Assembly: GCA_015680685.1 (NCBI GenBank)
Contig: MNCI01010462.1
Coordinates: 366,382-430,381, forward strand
Direction of reading: 5' to 3'
Length of the DNA stretch: 64,000 nt
From: Gnetum montanum
Taxonomy: Eukaryota; Streptophyta; Gnetopsida; Gnetales; Gnetaceae
In this document: in pieces, positions 12,591-25,440 of the stretch
How the letters are laid out: every line of letters starts with the position of its first letter
Position numbering within the stretch: the first letter of the stretch is position 1
Translations under genes and position numbers: made by a program
Notes under the pieces: model-generated
What the model was told of the DNA's origin: nothing
Database searches by the model: none
What the model saw: only the letters and a program-made list of their open reading frames with translations

Positions 12591-13790
12591 TAGTAAAATA
12601 TGAGAAATCCAAATTATGGAAGAAAGGCATTATCTATTCCATAGAAAATAGTGAATGGATCAATCCCACAATAGTCTCTAAAAAAGAAGGAAAATGGTAC
12701 ATATGCATTTATTATAGGAAATTAAATCAAAATACAAAAAATGACTACTTAATTTTTCTTACATGATCAAATTTTGAAGAAACATGAGGGTCACAAGTAT
12801 TATTGTTTTCTTGATGGATTTAGTAGATATAATTAGGTAACCATAGCCCTTGAAGACTAGTAGAAGACAACTTTTAGTTGCCATTAGAGTACATTTTCCT
12901 ACCATTTTATGGAATTTAGACTTTATAATGGACCTACCACCTTTCAAAGGGCTATTATTTCTATATTCATAGATATGTTGGAGGAATTCATCGAAGTATT
13001 CATGGATGACTTGTCCTTATATGGTGATAGTTTTCAGCAAACATTGGATAGGCTAGAATATCTATTAAATAGATACATTGAAAATGATTTGAAGCTAACT
13101 TGTGAATAGAGCCACTCAATTTCAAAAGGGGGAATTAATATGGATAAGGAAAATGTGGAAGAAATAATAATATTAACATAACATACTAATCTAAAATCCT
13201 TAAGGTATTTCTAGGACATGTTGGGCATTATTAAAGGTTCATAAAGGACTTCTTAAAAATAACCAAGCCTTTACATATTAGAAAAGTAAGTTTCTTTTAT
13301 ATGGATTGATGAATGCTAGTAAGCCTTTCAAGAGTTGAAGACTAAGGTAACATTCACACTTATTTTAAATTTTGTAATTGGGATTTCCATTTTGATTTAA
13401 TGTATGATGCTAGTGACATGGCTATAGGTGCTAGACTTGTATAGTACATTAATAACAAACCTAGGATAATTTACATGTCTATAAAAGTCTAGATCAAGCT
13501 TAAATTAATTACACAGTCATTGAAAAGGAATTATTGGAAATAGTCTATGTCTTAGATAAATTTAGGATTTATCTAATTAGATACAAAACTATGATTTATA
13601 CAGATCACTCATTAAATTCCTAGCTAATAATTAATAGATAATGCTAGGATTATAATATGGTATTTGCTACTTCATGGATTTGACCTAATGATTTTTAATA
13701 AGAAAGATAGAGATAACGTATTGGTTGATAATATTTATAGATTAATGTTAGGACATGAATTGATGTTATTTGCCTCTTGTTTCCTTATAT
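12591..13790 (+). pseudogene. Athila RT and RNase H remnant (element E)
   Basis: The RT N-terminal region reads in fragments from 12600 (a block like INPTIVSKKEGKW near 12660). An open stretch at 12909-13109 carries the RT catalytic block FMDDLSLYGDSF, close to the Athila consensus and with both aspartates kept. RNase H fragments continue to about 13760, where a block like DNVLVDNIYRL marks the usual end of that domain. Integrase is missing: sequence after 13790 no longer matches. The copy is therefore 3' truncated as well as lacking protease. Confidence 0.7.
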
Positions 13791-14289
13791 TGTAAGCTTG
13801 GGTGGGTAGATAAAAGCTCATGTAGCTTGCAACTACTCACATCTTAGAGTCTCCACTCATAACATGAGTTCTAATCAATTTGCAACTCATTAAGGGAACA
13901 ATGCTCATAACATAATCCACTATCCTTCATTTGATTGACTTTAGCATTCTATAGTGCAAGCACTCTAAAATAAAAATTTATATAAATATTTTAGCATCAT
14001 TACAAGCACTATGGGTTATGGTAATATTTTTCAGATTTAAACATTGTTATATTTCTTGTTTCTATTAATATTGCAATAATTTCTATGGATTTGAATTAGT
14101 CTATCAATTTGTATTTATTATTATTATTAAAATTTCAAGTTATGTTCATTGATGTGGAGATTCTTCTTATTGATTTGGAGATATTGATGATGATGAAGCA
14201 CTTTTTCACACTTAACTATTTTTACAGTAGACTTGGATTTTATTAATTCTTTCATTTTTTATTCTTTTCACTTATTTTTATTAGTTTAT
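13791..14289. other. Unassigned stretch between the two Athila remnants
   Basis: This 500-base AT-rich segment separates the truncated element E from the gag of element C. It could be the remains of C's 5' LTR and leader, but I found no primer-binding site and no clear match to the presumed C 3' LTR at 21731. Confidence 0.3.
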
Positions 14290-16860
14290 TGTTTGGATTC
14301 ATGAGAAAGGCTAAAGATTGATACATGATACTATTCCTTATTTATATGTACTAAAGAAGAGAAATAAGAAGATTTCAATATCATTAGAGGAATCATCTTC
14401 ATCGTGGAACTCCAAAGATAAAGAGGGTCAAAGTTTATTTCTATACGAAGGATCATCAATTTTTTAGGTAGATTCATAAACTCCTACAAGTATAGGCACT
14501 AGGATTCTAGTGGTACATAGACTTCATATTCTAATTACTATTACTATAAGTGTGAGTTAGTTTTCACCCATATTTTCTAATGCTACTCAACTCAATCAAG
14601 TATCTATGACTATTGGTATGCCTACTAAATTTGGATTTGGTACACCAATTTTTAATTCTAGAGACCAATTAGGTTCTACTACATCAACATCATCAATATT
14701 TTTCCTATCCATACAAATGGTTGGTCCATCTTCTTATCCTCAATCTTTTCCTTTACAAATTCATGCTATGTATTATGCTAATACTCCTAACAATCTGTGA
14801 GATATTTTTCATCAACAATAATTACATTAACAACATTTACAATCCAATCATCAAACATTGTTCAATGCTTTGATACAAATTTTCCAACATACATGGCCAC
14901 CATTACCTAATCAACTAATTTCTTACATTCTTCCCATTTCAACTCAAGTACTTAACACATAAAATATTTCTTCGATAGTTTCTCTTTTATGAAAACCTAC
15001 CATACATATGAACTATCCAAATGTGGCTCAGATTCATCAACTGGTAGCATAGCCTACCATTCCTTTTACTTCACAACTTGTTTTTATGTTGGGTCACACA
15101 ATTGTTCAACCACCTATGTCATATCGAACTACATTTATGTAAGTACCTCAAAAACCCTATCATAATATTCAATTATTAATGCATTATCCTAAAAATATCC
15201 AACTAATATTCAATATGCAAACTTCTCAAAAACAATCTATGCCTACTCGCATATTCCACATTAAGGATTGTATCAAATACCACATCCACTACCTCATTAT
15301 CTAGTAGTCCCAAGTGATCAATTTAATTAGTTTTTATAGATTCAAAATCAAGTATCTTATCAAGAAATTCCTAATAAACTTTCATTAAAATATTTAATGG
15401 GTAGAAAATCAATAGCTAATCTCTCCCACCTTTTGTCTCTTGCTGGTCAATATGTTAAGATTAAAACCTTACTGGCATTTTCTCAATTCTATGGTATAGA
15501 TAATGAAGACCCATATCATCATATTCAAGCATTTGAAACATTGATTGTTACATGTGGTAATAATGTTATAGAACTTACTAAGATGCTTTTTTTCTCTTAT
15601 ATTTAGAGATCACGTGTTATCATGGTATAAGTCATTAAAAAAATATTCCGTCTACTCTTGGGAAGGTTTTAAGGATGAATTTTTAAATTGATTCTTATCT
15701 TCTATGAAAATACACCAATATAAGAAACAACTTTTAGGCTTTGAAAAAAAGGAAAATGAAACTGATGAATAGGACTAGGAGCATTTTAAAGACATCAAGG
15801 CAAGGAAGCCTAATCATGGGTTTTTGGAATATTAGTTGTTAGGATTTTTCCTTGATGGTTTAACATGTGTTGCATCATAGATGTTTGATTTTTCTTGTGG
15901 TGGTATAATTTTGAGAATAACATTGGAAGCAGCATTTAATGAGTTAGATTAAATAGTGGATCAAAGTAAAAGTTATCTAGTTAATAAAAATAACTAATAT
16001 GATAGAACATACTATTATGATAGGCTTGTCAAAACAAATTGAAGAGGTTAATAATAAATTACCATCTTTATCTATGTCATCTAATACTAGTATGTAGGGT
16101 TAATCATTCTAGTAACCACAACAAGCATCATTAGTTCATACAAATGAGGGAATTCATAACACTAACCAACTGCATGATAGAGGTATGGATTTTTCTTATG
16201 ATTGTGTAATTTGTGAAGATATTGACCACATTACTCTTGATTAGAATAAGAAAATGTTATAGGTAGTCAAGGTAGAGAAGGGAGGAGTGCAACTTCACAA
16301 GGTAAGGGATAGAATCCTAATCAAACTCAAAGTTTCCAATCATTTCCTCTATTTTGGCATAATTATCCATATTAGAATAATAATTTCAATCATTCTTAGA
16401 GACCTAATCAAAACCATGAGTTTCAATAGCAAATGTTATAGAAAAACAAAACGTGCAATATACTTTATAGCAACAAAATGATCATATAATTAAGTTTATT
16501 CAAGCCTTACATCCTAAGGACACATTACCAACACAAACAAAATGAAATCCTAAGTATAAAGGAAGATAAGAACTACATATGGTTTCATTTTCTAATATTG
16601 ATTAATGTAATGTAGTGACTTGAACTGGTAGATTGGCTGATCTTCAACCTTCTTATAAGAGGAATTTTGAGAATAGGAAATTAGAGGAAGAATTTGAAAG
16701 AATCTTTGCAACGTAACTTCCTATGAAGAAAGTGCTTGATCCAAAGGTTACTTTAGAGGGAACCATTAATTCCTCTTCTTGACAAGCACCTTTTTCTCAT
16801 AGCTTAGAAACAAATGAAGTTGATGATAAGCCACTAAAGAATCTTTTTGGAGATGTTACA
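14290..16860 (+). pseudogene. Athila gag remnant (element C)
   Basis: The N-terminal part (14290-15390) is rich in Q, P, S and T, with short open pieces such as 14606-14800. The gag core begins at 15397: an open stretch to 15606 reads through FYGIDNEDPYHHIQAFETL, which resembles the Athila/Tat gag block in which the domain follows an EDP-H motif. Further gag fragments follow to about 16120 and a pre-protease linker to about 16860, with a block like YAEYLKDLCSMKKK at 16905-16946. Several stops and frameshifts are present. Confidence 0.7.
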
Positions 16861-17783
16861 TTACATGTTCCATTATTAAGAGCTATTAAAGATACCCCCC
16901 AATATGCTGAATACCTTAAGGATTTGTGTTCTATGAAAAAGAAAATTAAAATATCTAAGCATGTTAGCATTGCTAAAAATATTACAGATATTTTGAAGGC
17001 TAGGATGTCTACAAAAACAATAAGTCATAGTAGTCCTATGATTTTTTCTATTATTTGTAATAGAAAATTTCATAATGCATTAGTAGATATTGGTGCTAGT
17101 GTAAACATTATGTCATTTCAGATTTATCAGTCATTGGATTATGATCATATTAGACCTACTAAAATTACTATTTCTTTGGTTGATGGGTCTACTATTTATT
17201 GAAAAGATATTATTGAGGATATATTGGTTTAGGTAGATAAAGCTTTATACCTTGCTTATTTCATTATGTTAGACTATTATACATCTTTATTGAATAATTT
17301 TTATCCTTGAATTTTAGGTAGGCCTTTATTGGTAACTATAGATGCAGTTATTTATGTAAAAATCGGATTGATGACTTTAACATTTCCAAATGTGAATTTT
17401 TAAATCAATCTATATAACTTGGATAATGAATTTCAATTTTATGAGCTATGGTCAATGCTACAGTAGCAAACATGGTTTCTTCAAAATTTTATGACTAGGA
17501 CAAGGCATATTAGGTTCTAACATTGGAAGACTACAAAAGGATAGCTACAAATTATCAAAGATATGAAGAATGTATCCAAGTGGAAGATGCTTTGGATGGT
17601 GAGTATTTTTTGAAATTGGAGAATTATTCTTTTGTTGCAAGTGGTGAGGAAGTATCTTTAGATAAAAAGAAACTTCCTTCTCAGTTGAAATATATTTATG
17701 TTAAAAATAATAAACCCTTGATTATTAGTTTAGAATTAACTATTGAGCAAGAACAAAGATTGATACATGTTCTAACAAATTAG
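16861..17783 (+). pseudogene. Athila protease remnant (element C)
   Basis: The open stretch 16924-17202 contains ALVDIGASVNIM, the aspartic protease active site in Athila form (usually DLGAS), followed by the block in which RPTKITISLVDGS precedes a stop. After the stop the homology continues with a block like IIEDILV and then ILGRPLL near 17325, the conserved end of retroviral-type proteases. The linker to RT includes the open stretch 17523-17783. The catalytic Asp and Gly are kept, but in-frame stops prevent a full product. Confidence 0.8.
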
Positions 17784-18630
17784 CTTGAAGCTTTTTCTTG
17801 GTTACCTTTGAAGCAATGGACTTCTACATCCATCATTTAGCATCATATCCATTTGGAGGCTGAGGCTAGACAATGGTAGCAACCATGTAGGAGGCTAAAT
17901 CAAGCATTACAACAAGTGGTAAATGATGAACTTTTGAAATTGTTTTAGGTAGGTAGCATTTATTTGATTTCTAATACTAAGTGGGTTATTCCTATTATTG
18001 TTGTACCTAAAATATTTGGTAAGTGGTGTGTTTGTATTGATTTTTGAGAATTGAATAAATGGACAAGTAAGGATCATTTTCCAATTTCATATTTAGATTA
18101 GGTTATAGAAAAACTTCAAGCTCTTGAATTCTATTATTTTCTTGAGAATTTTAGTGTGTATAATTAGATCTCAATTGCCCTAGAGAATCTTAATAAAACA
18201 ACCTTTACCACATCATGATAGACTTTTGCATTTAAGTATATTCCCTTTAGATTGTTCAATGCTCTTGATACATTTCAAAGGGCTATAAAATCTATTTTTT
18301 TGATATTATTGATTCTTTTCTTGAGGTTTTCATGAATTACTTTTTAGTCTATGGCGATTCATTCTCTAATACCTTGCATCATCTTGAATTAGTGTTGTGT
18401 AGATGTATTGATAAGGATTTGAGGTTATCTTGGGAAAAGTGTCATTTCATGGTCTCTTCTAGTGTTGTGTTAGGGCCACATTGTGAGTAAATAGGGAATT
18501 TTTGTAGATCATGAAAACATAAAAGCTATTTCTCATCTTAATCCTCTTATTAAAGAGAAAGGTTTGTGTTCATTTTTGGGACATGCTCGTTTTTACAAAC
18601 ATTTCATTAAACTACTCAACCATTGGTAAA
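17784..18630 (+). pseudogene. Athila reverse transcriptase remnant (element C)
   Basis: RT blocks appear in order: a segment like TKWVIPIIVVPK at about 17980-18010, DHFPISYLD near 18075, and a palm region to 18300. The catalytic block, FMDD in related copies, has become MNYFLVYG-like near 18330, so at least one catalytic Asp is lost. Stops occur in most blocks. Element E keeps FMDD at the same position. Confidence 0.7.
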
Positions 18631-19380
18631 ATTATTATAAAAATATGTTCCTTTTAAATGGACTAAGGGTTATCAAAATGCATTTGAAACTCTAAAATCA
18701 AAGCTTTCTTTAACACCAATAATACAGGAACTAGATTGGAGTAAGGATTTTAAGCTTATGATTGATGCCTCAAATTTTGTGATTGGAGTCGTATTGGATC
18801 AATGTAAAGATAATGTTCCATATATTATTTATTCTATTTCTAAGACATTGAACCTCATTCAAATTAATTATACTATTGAAAAAGAGATGTTAGTGGTTGT
18901 GTATAGTTTAGATTAGTTTCGGTATTATTTAATTTGTTTTTGTACAATAGTATTTATTGATCATGATGCTATTAAATATTTACATAATAAATGGATAGAA
19001 AGTTCAAGACTAATTTGTTGATGTCTTTTTCTACAAGAATTAGAGTTCATGATCTATGATAAGAAGGGATCTAAAAATTTAGCAGTAGATCATTTGTCTA
19101 GATTAGAGCATGCTATAGATTTCCAGACATCCCACACATTTAATGATTTATTTTTAGATGAGAAATTGTTTGCATGTTTGGCTAAGGCTTTTATTCCTAA
19201 GGTTCTTGACTCTTGATATGTAGATATTGCTAATTATTTATCTTTATGAAAATTACCAAAGCCTTGAACTAAAGGACAAAAATAAGCCTTCGTCATTAAG
19301 GCACAATGGTTCATTTGAGAGAGTCCATTCATGTATAAGATTTACAAAGATGAGATCATTGGATAATGCCTACTTGGATA
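18631..19380 (+). pseudogene. Athila RNase H remnant (element C)
   Basis: After RT the sequence encodes fragments like DASNFVIGVVLDQ near 18765-18800 in shifted frames, then the KEMLVVVYS-type block near 18880 and the DHLSRLEHA-type end near 19090-19110. These are the standard RNase H landmarks of gypsy elements. The domain is interrupted several times. Confidence 0.6.
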
Positions 19381-20345
19381 CGAATAACAAGAGGTCATTA
19401 CTTTCAGCCAATATGGAGTACATGGAGGTCACTTTGGACATAAGAAAACTTCATAAAAAAATCTCGATGCTAGCTTTTATTGGCCTATTCTACTTAAAGA
19501 TACTCATGAATATTATAAAAGATGTGATTAATGCTAGTGAATGGGAGGATGTATAAGATAGCAAGACATGTCATTGTTGCCTATCTCAATGGAGTGTGAG
19601 CTCTTCAATTTTTAGGGCATTGATTTCATGGGCCCTTTTCCTTCAATCAACTTTTGTAGGTATATTTCAATTTCAATTGATTATATCACAAAATGGATCT
19701 TGGAAAAAGCAACAAGGCATGATAATGCTAAAATAGTAGTTAGGTTCTTACAAGAAGACTAAACACCATGCTTTGAATACCCATGAATCCTAATTAGTGA
19801 TCAGGGCATACATTTTGTTAATGACATCATTAAGAAATTGTTACAAAAAATGGGAATTACACATTCTATTACTACTACCTATCATCCTCAATCAAATGGT
19901 TTAGTTGAAAGTATGACTAAGGAAATAAAAAATATATTACAAAATTTGTAAGGAAGAAGAGAAAAAATTGGTCTCATTGGTTTTCAGATGCATTGTGGGC
20001 TATTCATACATCATATTAGTCATCTCATGGATTTACCCCATATGAAGTAGTATTCATGAAGCAATGCCTTCTTCCTTCTTATAAACAGCAAGCCCTTTCA
20101 AACGCAAGGTCAATTAGAAATGAACATGGAATCATGTATCTCTACCCAATTATTAGCTTGAAGAATTTAGATGAATATCAAATGCATACTTTAGATGAAC
20201 AACATTTGTATAAGAAATAGATGAAAATTTGGCATGATAAAAATATCATGAGGAATCTATTCTCATAAGGTGATTTACTATTATTATTAAACATGAGCAT
20301 TAAAATTTTTTCTAGAAATTAGTATTTAAATAGGAGGGATATTTT
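19381..20345 (+). pseudogene. Athila integrase remnant (element C)
   Basis: Integrase is recognised from a block like FLGIDFMGPFPS near 19610-19640, a region ending in YHPQSNGLVES near 19880-19910 and one like SSHGFTPYEVVF near 20025-20055. A C-terminal part follows with LDEQHLYKK near 20190. The frame changes repeatedly. The conserved YHPQ...NG.VE core shows it belongs to the same polyprotein as the protease and RT upstream. Confidence 0.7.
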
Positions 20346-21730
20346 GGAGTTATTAGGATCTTAAATAATGGCATTATTCACATTTCTAGTCCTAGTAGTT
20401 ATGAGTCTTTTCCTATGAACGGTCATTGACTTAAACATTAATTTGAACAATAGCCCTTCATCAATAATGAGACAATTACCTTATCTAACTCTTCCACTTA
20501 GCAAGCTGAATTTAATTTGATCATAGACCAATTTCAAATAGGTTTTTATTTGATTATTTGATCTTCATCCTTCTTATGGTGACAAGTTAATAACTTTGTT
20601 ATTAGGTTCTTTATTTCAACAAGTATTGGGTGGTAGGTACTATGAGCCATACATTATATTTCTAGTAATAGTTCTGCAAGGTAGTGATCATTGTTGTTAT
20701 CAAGTCTTTGGTAGTATCTATGGAAACATATCCTTCATGAAATTTAGCCTTCAATAAGTTAAATTAATGGAGGTTTGACTTGTTCTATGGCATGAATTAT
20801 TAAGAACTTTTCTCTTTGAAACATTTTAAATAGTTAATATTTCTTAGAAATAGATCAAAGGTTGTATTATGGATAAAGTTATATATTTTTAGTTGGAAAG
20901 TGATTACATTATCTTGAAATGTACTAGGCATATTATTAATTCAATATGTTATCTTAAGAAAAGCTTGAGGCTTTGGGTCTTCTTTAATTAGGAACTTGGA
21001 ATAAGAGATGTCATGGCATAATGAACATAAATCATGGTGGTACTCATGGTGAGTGACTTGCATACAGATTGAACATATACTAGGAGCAAAGTTTCCATTA
21101 TGTATAGACTATTTTTTCATGGAAATACAACACAAAATCATAACCAATTGTAGGTATACATAGTTGAGGATGTTTTCTAATAACCATGTTGTTCTATTAC
21201 AACCATGGAACTACACTAGGAGCAAAGTTTCCATTGTTTATAGAACATGTTCTAATAGTAGTGTAGCAATACTCTAATTACTATTAAAAATGAAAAAGAG
21301 AGAAAAGAAAAAAAGAGAATCATTAGGTAATAAGATGTTTTGGATGCTAGGTTCTCTCTTATCCATAGCCATAGAACAAGGTCATTAAGTTGATGCATAA
21401 AGAGTATCAATAACTAACAACTACTATTAATAGCAAAGACTATGTTTTGTTGAGTACCATATGAGATTAGTTAATTGATAGACAATGATTCATGAATATC
21501 TAAATGTGATAGTGCCATGCCCTTGGATTATTCTTTTGAAGTGATTTACTCAAGTTTTCATCCAATGTCTTTATCTTTACTAAGCATTAGCACTTTAGAT
21601 ATTCTTCTGTTACAAAGTTTTTCTTCATTCCTTTTTTTTTCTTTGCCTTCTTTTAACTTTACACCATTTTCTATTTTCATTTTATTAAATTTTGTTGAAT
21701 AATTATTTCAAACTAGGAAGTGTAGGAGGG
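20346..21730 (+). other. Post-integrase region of element C, ending in a polypurine tract
   Basis: About 1.4 kb lies between integrase and the probable 3' LTR. In Athila elements this is where an extra, envelope-like reading frame may occur. Here only short open pieces remain (for example 21517-21702, hydrophobic), and I cannot assign any of them. The purine-rich run AGGAAGTGTAGGAGGG at 21715-21730 is a good polypurine tract candidate. Confidence 0.45.
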
Positions 21731-22409
21731 TGTGACTCATAGTCACTCAAAGTCCTACTATGGACTTCATTGCGAGTTGCAATTATCTTGAAAGCTCATT
21801 TCCTAATGTTTGGTACCTATGAAGGGATGTGACTTACAATTAGTTGCATTTTGAGAATTCATGTTTTGGGTTTTGGAAAGTGTAGATGTTTGCAACCTAC
21901 ATCTTAAAAAACTATAATGTTATTCTTTTATATTCAAAACCAGTGATAATAACCATGACCCAAACTTGATTGGAATATCATTTTTTCTAAAATTTCTTCC
22001 TTTGTGTTGCGATGATCTATGACTCGCACTCTATCACAACCTGAGAAAAAAATAAAAAATAAAAGAACATTTCAAGAAAACAAAACCTTATATTCAATTG
22101 AAAAGTACCTTAGGACGTATTCTAGAGCTAAGGTGAGTGATGATTACAAACATACCTACTAGATTTGACCTCCAAGCCTTCCTTTCCTTTCTAAACTACC
22201 TAAGGTAGGCTTCAAAACTCTTGCTCTTTAGCATTTTTCTCTTAGATTTTCTATTGCGTGCTATTGCAACTAGGTTTGGGACATCATTGTTATTTTTGGT
22301 ATCTAAATCAAGATTCTATGGATGACTTTTGGACCTCTAGTATCTTCCTTGTTTGCTACTCTTTATTTTCTTCCTTGTTCCAAGCATTTTTTAATTTTGT
22401 AGGAACTAT
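21731..22409 (+). mobile_element. Probable 3' LTR of Athila element C
   Basis: The sequence starts TGTGACTCAT directly after the polypurine run. No second LTR was found to confirm it. The right edge is unknown; it is given as the point where the minus-strand Tat-type LTR (H) begins. Confidence 0.4.
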
Positions 22410-23290
22410 AGCAATGGAAAAATTTGATGTTGAAGGACTAAAGATCCTCATTGGAATAGTTTAATGCAAAGATCCATGGGCCTCGAAAAGGATCTATAGG
22501 TGCCTCAAATAGTCCAAAAATCACTTAAGCACTTGAACATCTATTACCAAGTATCAACAAAATGTTAAAAAGTGAGAAAATATTCATTAAATGAAATCGA
22601 AACAGAAACACTATTGCAAAAAATGTAGAAATAAAATATGGAACAACACTACCAAAAATTTTTAATTAAATGTTTTAAAATACTATAACAATATGAGTTC
22701 CAAAAATATAGATTTAGGTTTTTACAGCTTGTGATTAAAACAACAAATTTGGATTCTAACATAGGAGGTAGGATGCATTCTATTGTCTCCTCTCATAGAT
22801 ATGGTGATAATTAATCTGAATACAAATTGGTTCTTTGCTTCTCTAGTGATCTACATTACAGAATAATGGTGATGATCATTGTGGACTCTTTCTCTTCTAC
22901 ACTACTCAAAGGTCTTAGGTTTGATGCAAATGCAAAAATGCCAAAAGTTCTTACGATGAAGTGGAACATCATTTAAATAGGCCTTGGGTTCTCTATTTGG
23001 TTGTCAGGTAATTTTGTCATGATTGTTGATAGATTTCTAGGACCTTCCATTGTACCTAGAACACCTTTGCATTCAACATCAATGTTGGTACCATAAGCTC
23101 ATGATGCTAGTATCAGTGTCAGTACCATAGAGTCATGACATTAGCATAGCATTGGTACCATAGAGTCATGATGTTGACATATCGTTGATACCATAGAGTT
23201 ATGACGTTGGCATAGCATTGGTACTATAAAGTCATGATGCTAGCATACCATTAGTACCATCAAGTCATGATGTTAACATAATGTTTAGCC
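22410..23290 (-). mobile_element. Tat-type LTR H, U5 end at left
   Basis: Read on the minus strand, 22410-22560 aligns with the U5 ends of the LTRs of A (4040-4179), B (36487-36620) and G (41130-41258). Shared landmarks are CTTAAGTGAT, a block with CCATGGATC, and GGATCTTTAG. The block at 22920-23010, with TTTAAATAGGCCTTGGGTTC, aligns with 37065-37095 of B on the plus strand. The right edge (the LTR start) is not defined and lies beyond the 33-bp array. No convincing primer site remains at 22384-22401. The internal part of this element is not recognised to the left, so it may be truncated or a solo LTR. Confidence 0.55.
23085..23283. repeat. 33-bp tandem array, 6 units
   Basis: Units start at 23085, 23119, 23152, 23185, 23218 and 23251. 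Each has a form like TTGGTACCATAGAGTCATGA followed by a variable TGTTGGCATAGCA-like tail. Differences are mostly transitions. The array sits in the upstream part of LTR H. Since 33 is divisible by three, short reading frames cross it without meaning. Confidence 0.9.
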
Positions 23291-24403
23291 AACAACTAGT
23301 CTCCATAAAACCAATTCTCACTACAATGAGAAACACCAAGGATGATGCATCCACAAGAAAGACTCTCATCAAAAGAGGTGTGGTCTCAACAAGAACCAGC
23401 AATAGGATGACCCACACTAGAATGCTTCAAATCAAAGTGCCAAAGCAATGTGAACAATCACAAGAGTGATGCCACAAACCCAAGGGCAACACAACCTAAT
23501 CAAACAAGGGAGCACAACTCATGAAAGATTAGCAATAAGGGAAATCATGCCTCATGAACAAGAGGTTGTCAAAGTAAGAAAACAAACATTTGGCTTTGGG
23601 ATGGCACAAATGACCTCAAAATGCATCCTCAATAACCCCAACAACAAGTCATCATACCGCGTAGAACACAAAGCCTTGCGTTACGAACAATAGACACGAC
23701 GAAGGTAACACGCATGTAGAATTTGAAAGCACAACCAAGAAGACACACATACACAAATAGAAAAACATACTATCACAAGAATGAACGTACAAAGTCTACC
23801 AGCAATGGTCTTAATCCACCCCGAATAAGGCTCACCAAAAGCACATGATTGAAAGCCCTCCATCCTAAGGTACTTGCGAACCAACATGTTCCAATTTGTA
23901 ATTCCCATACTCACTGTATCTAGGATGAGTGGGAGTGCAAGGATATCACATCCTGCACTATTCAATCAATGCCATATTGATACATGTCATCTAGATGTAA
24001 ACTGAAGTGGAGACTAGGTCCGATTCATCCCAAATGAATCATTGGAGACCAGAGGTGAGAGCTCCTTAAGCAACAACATTCTTGAGTTGCCAATTGAACT
24101 CTCCTCTACCACATCAAGTAAAACCACAACTAGTCCAACCACAAGTAAACAAGTGAAGGAAAATACCACAAAGCAATCATATACATCGTCAAGGAGAACA
24201 ACATACATCAGTTGCTCACAATGTAACATTAGTCCCCTCATGAAGAGCATAAAAACATTACCATAAAGCAACTCTTCAAAGAATACATAAGGATACAATC
24301 CTAGATCACCTAGGTATCAATCCAAAGGGACCATTAATAGAACAACCTCAATGGAGTAACACAACCAAATAGCACATGCATATCACAACAAGATTTGAAA
24401 AAT
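23291..24403 (-). mobile_element. Internal sequence of element J, no recognised protein
   Basis: This 1.1-kb stretch lies just downstream (on the minus strand) of a tRNA-Met primer site. Short reading frames exist on both strands, but none looks like gag or pol. It keeps more CpG than the Tat remnants. It may be a non-autonomous element or a fragment whose 3' part is lost. Confidence 0.3.
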
Positions 24404-24415
24404 ACTCTAATACCA
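24404..24415 (-). promoter_or_regulatory. tRNA-Met-type primer-binding site of element J
   Basis: On the minus strand the sequence is TGGTATTAGAGT, one or two changes from the plant initiator-Met site TGGTATCAGAGC. Two bases separate it from a sequence ending TGTTACA, the expected 3' end of a 5' LTR. It implies a minus-strand element with its 5' LTR to the right. Confidence 0.65.
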
Positions 24416-24417
24416 TC

Positions 24418-25200
24418 TGTAACAATGTGCCCCAATGTGGTCCGGCACCCCAAGGAATTCACTAAGATCCAATGGATTTGGGGTGAAAAACCTAGGGAAT
24501 ACGCCTCAAGCAAGCAAGCAACCCAAGAATGAGTGCAAGCAACAACATAGCTTCTTAATATGTATGTATGGGAATGGACCTCATGGAGGATAACCAACTC
24601 CAAACGAGGACCATTCAAAAAAGCACACAAGCAACCTTGTAGACAACCTTGGTGGGAGAGGAAACGATTCATCTACAAGGGAAGGTGCCTCACCCCCCAG
24701 ATCCCTCACGATCTGGTACAAGGTGTGGCTTAGCACTGTACCAAAACTATCTAGTCCTAGCTGCTTACATATCTACGACCACCATAGAATCAGGGCTATG
24801 TAGTTCCCTGCGTGAGGGTAGTATGAAGAGAACTTAGAGAGAGCTGCATCAGAAGGGTATCCTGCAGTTGACTTGGTACCACCAAGCCAGGATGGGTTTT
24901 CTAACACTTGAGGATCACTCGAGGGCCCCTCAAAGTATTCCATGGGCCCCAAACCATGGTGAGAGCCCAAGAGAACCACCACCCTAGGACATCTCTCACA
25001 TTCTCCATCTCTTTTCTCTCTCTTTTTGTTGCTTCTGTTAGTCATAGGTTTTGCTTGTCTGTTTGTGTGTCTTTAATGTTTTATTTCAGAACCGCCTAAA
25101 ATGGATAACATATGTTTGCTGTCCCCAGCACTCTTAATACACAGTACGATATATTCTGTTTGCTGTTTTGCATTCTTTTTAGTTGCTGTTATTGCCACTG
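24418..25200 (-). mobile_element. Probable 5' LTR of element J
   Basis: On the plus strand this begins TGTAACAATGTGCCCC, next to the primer site, as a minus-strand 5' LTR should end. The other edge was not located and the end given is approximate. The segment has fairly high GC and many CpG sites. A minus-strand open stretch at 24773-25045 (90 codons) lies within it; I do not recognise it. Confidence 0.4.
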
Positions 25201-25440
25201 ATAGTGCATTTCCAACCATAAATAAATAAATAATAAAATGAAAACTTCCTATTCAATCCTTATCCTACCATCAGGGGCAAGCATCAAGCTAGCAAATCTT
25301 TGGTTCACGTGAACAACTGGTACATTGTTATCGTCACATAATTTTTGGTTTCATCTGCATGCTGAAATATCAGTGCATTTAACTTTTCCTAAGTTTTTCT
25401 TTTGATATATCTTTAACCTATCTATAATTTATCTCGTGAT

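Noticed and set aside
22384-22401. Primer-binding site next to LTR H
   Set aside because: The position is right, but the sequence (TACAAAATTAAAAAATGC on the minus strand) matches the Tat primer site too poorly to call.
24014-24298. 94-codon minus-strand hydrophobic frame
   Set aside because: A plus-strand frame overlaps it almost entirely; neither resembles gag, pol or a known plant protein.
24773-25045. 90-codon minus-strand frame within the presumed LTR of element J
   Set aside because: It looks somewhat protein-like but lies in an LTR next to a primer site, has no recognised domain, and overlaps another frame; not annotated as a gene.
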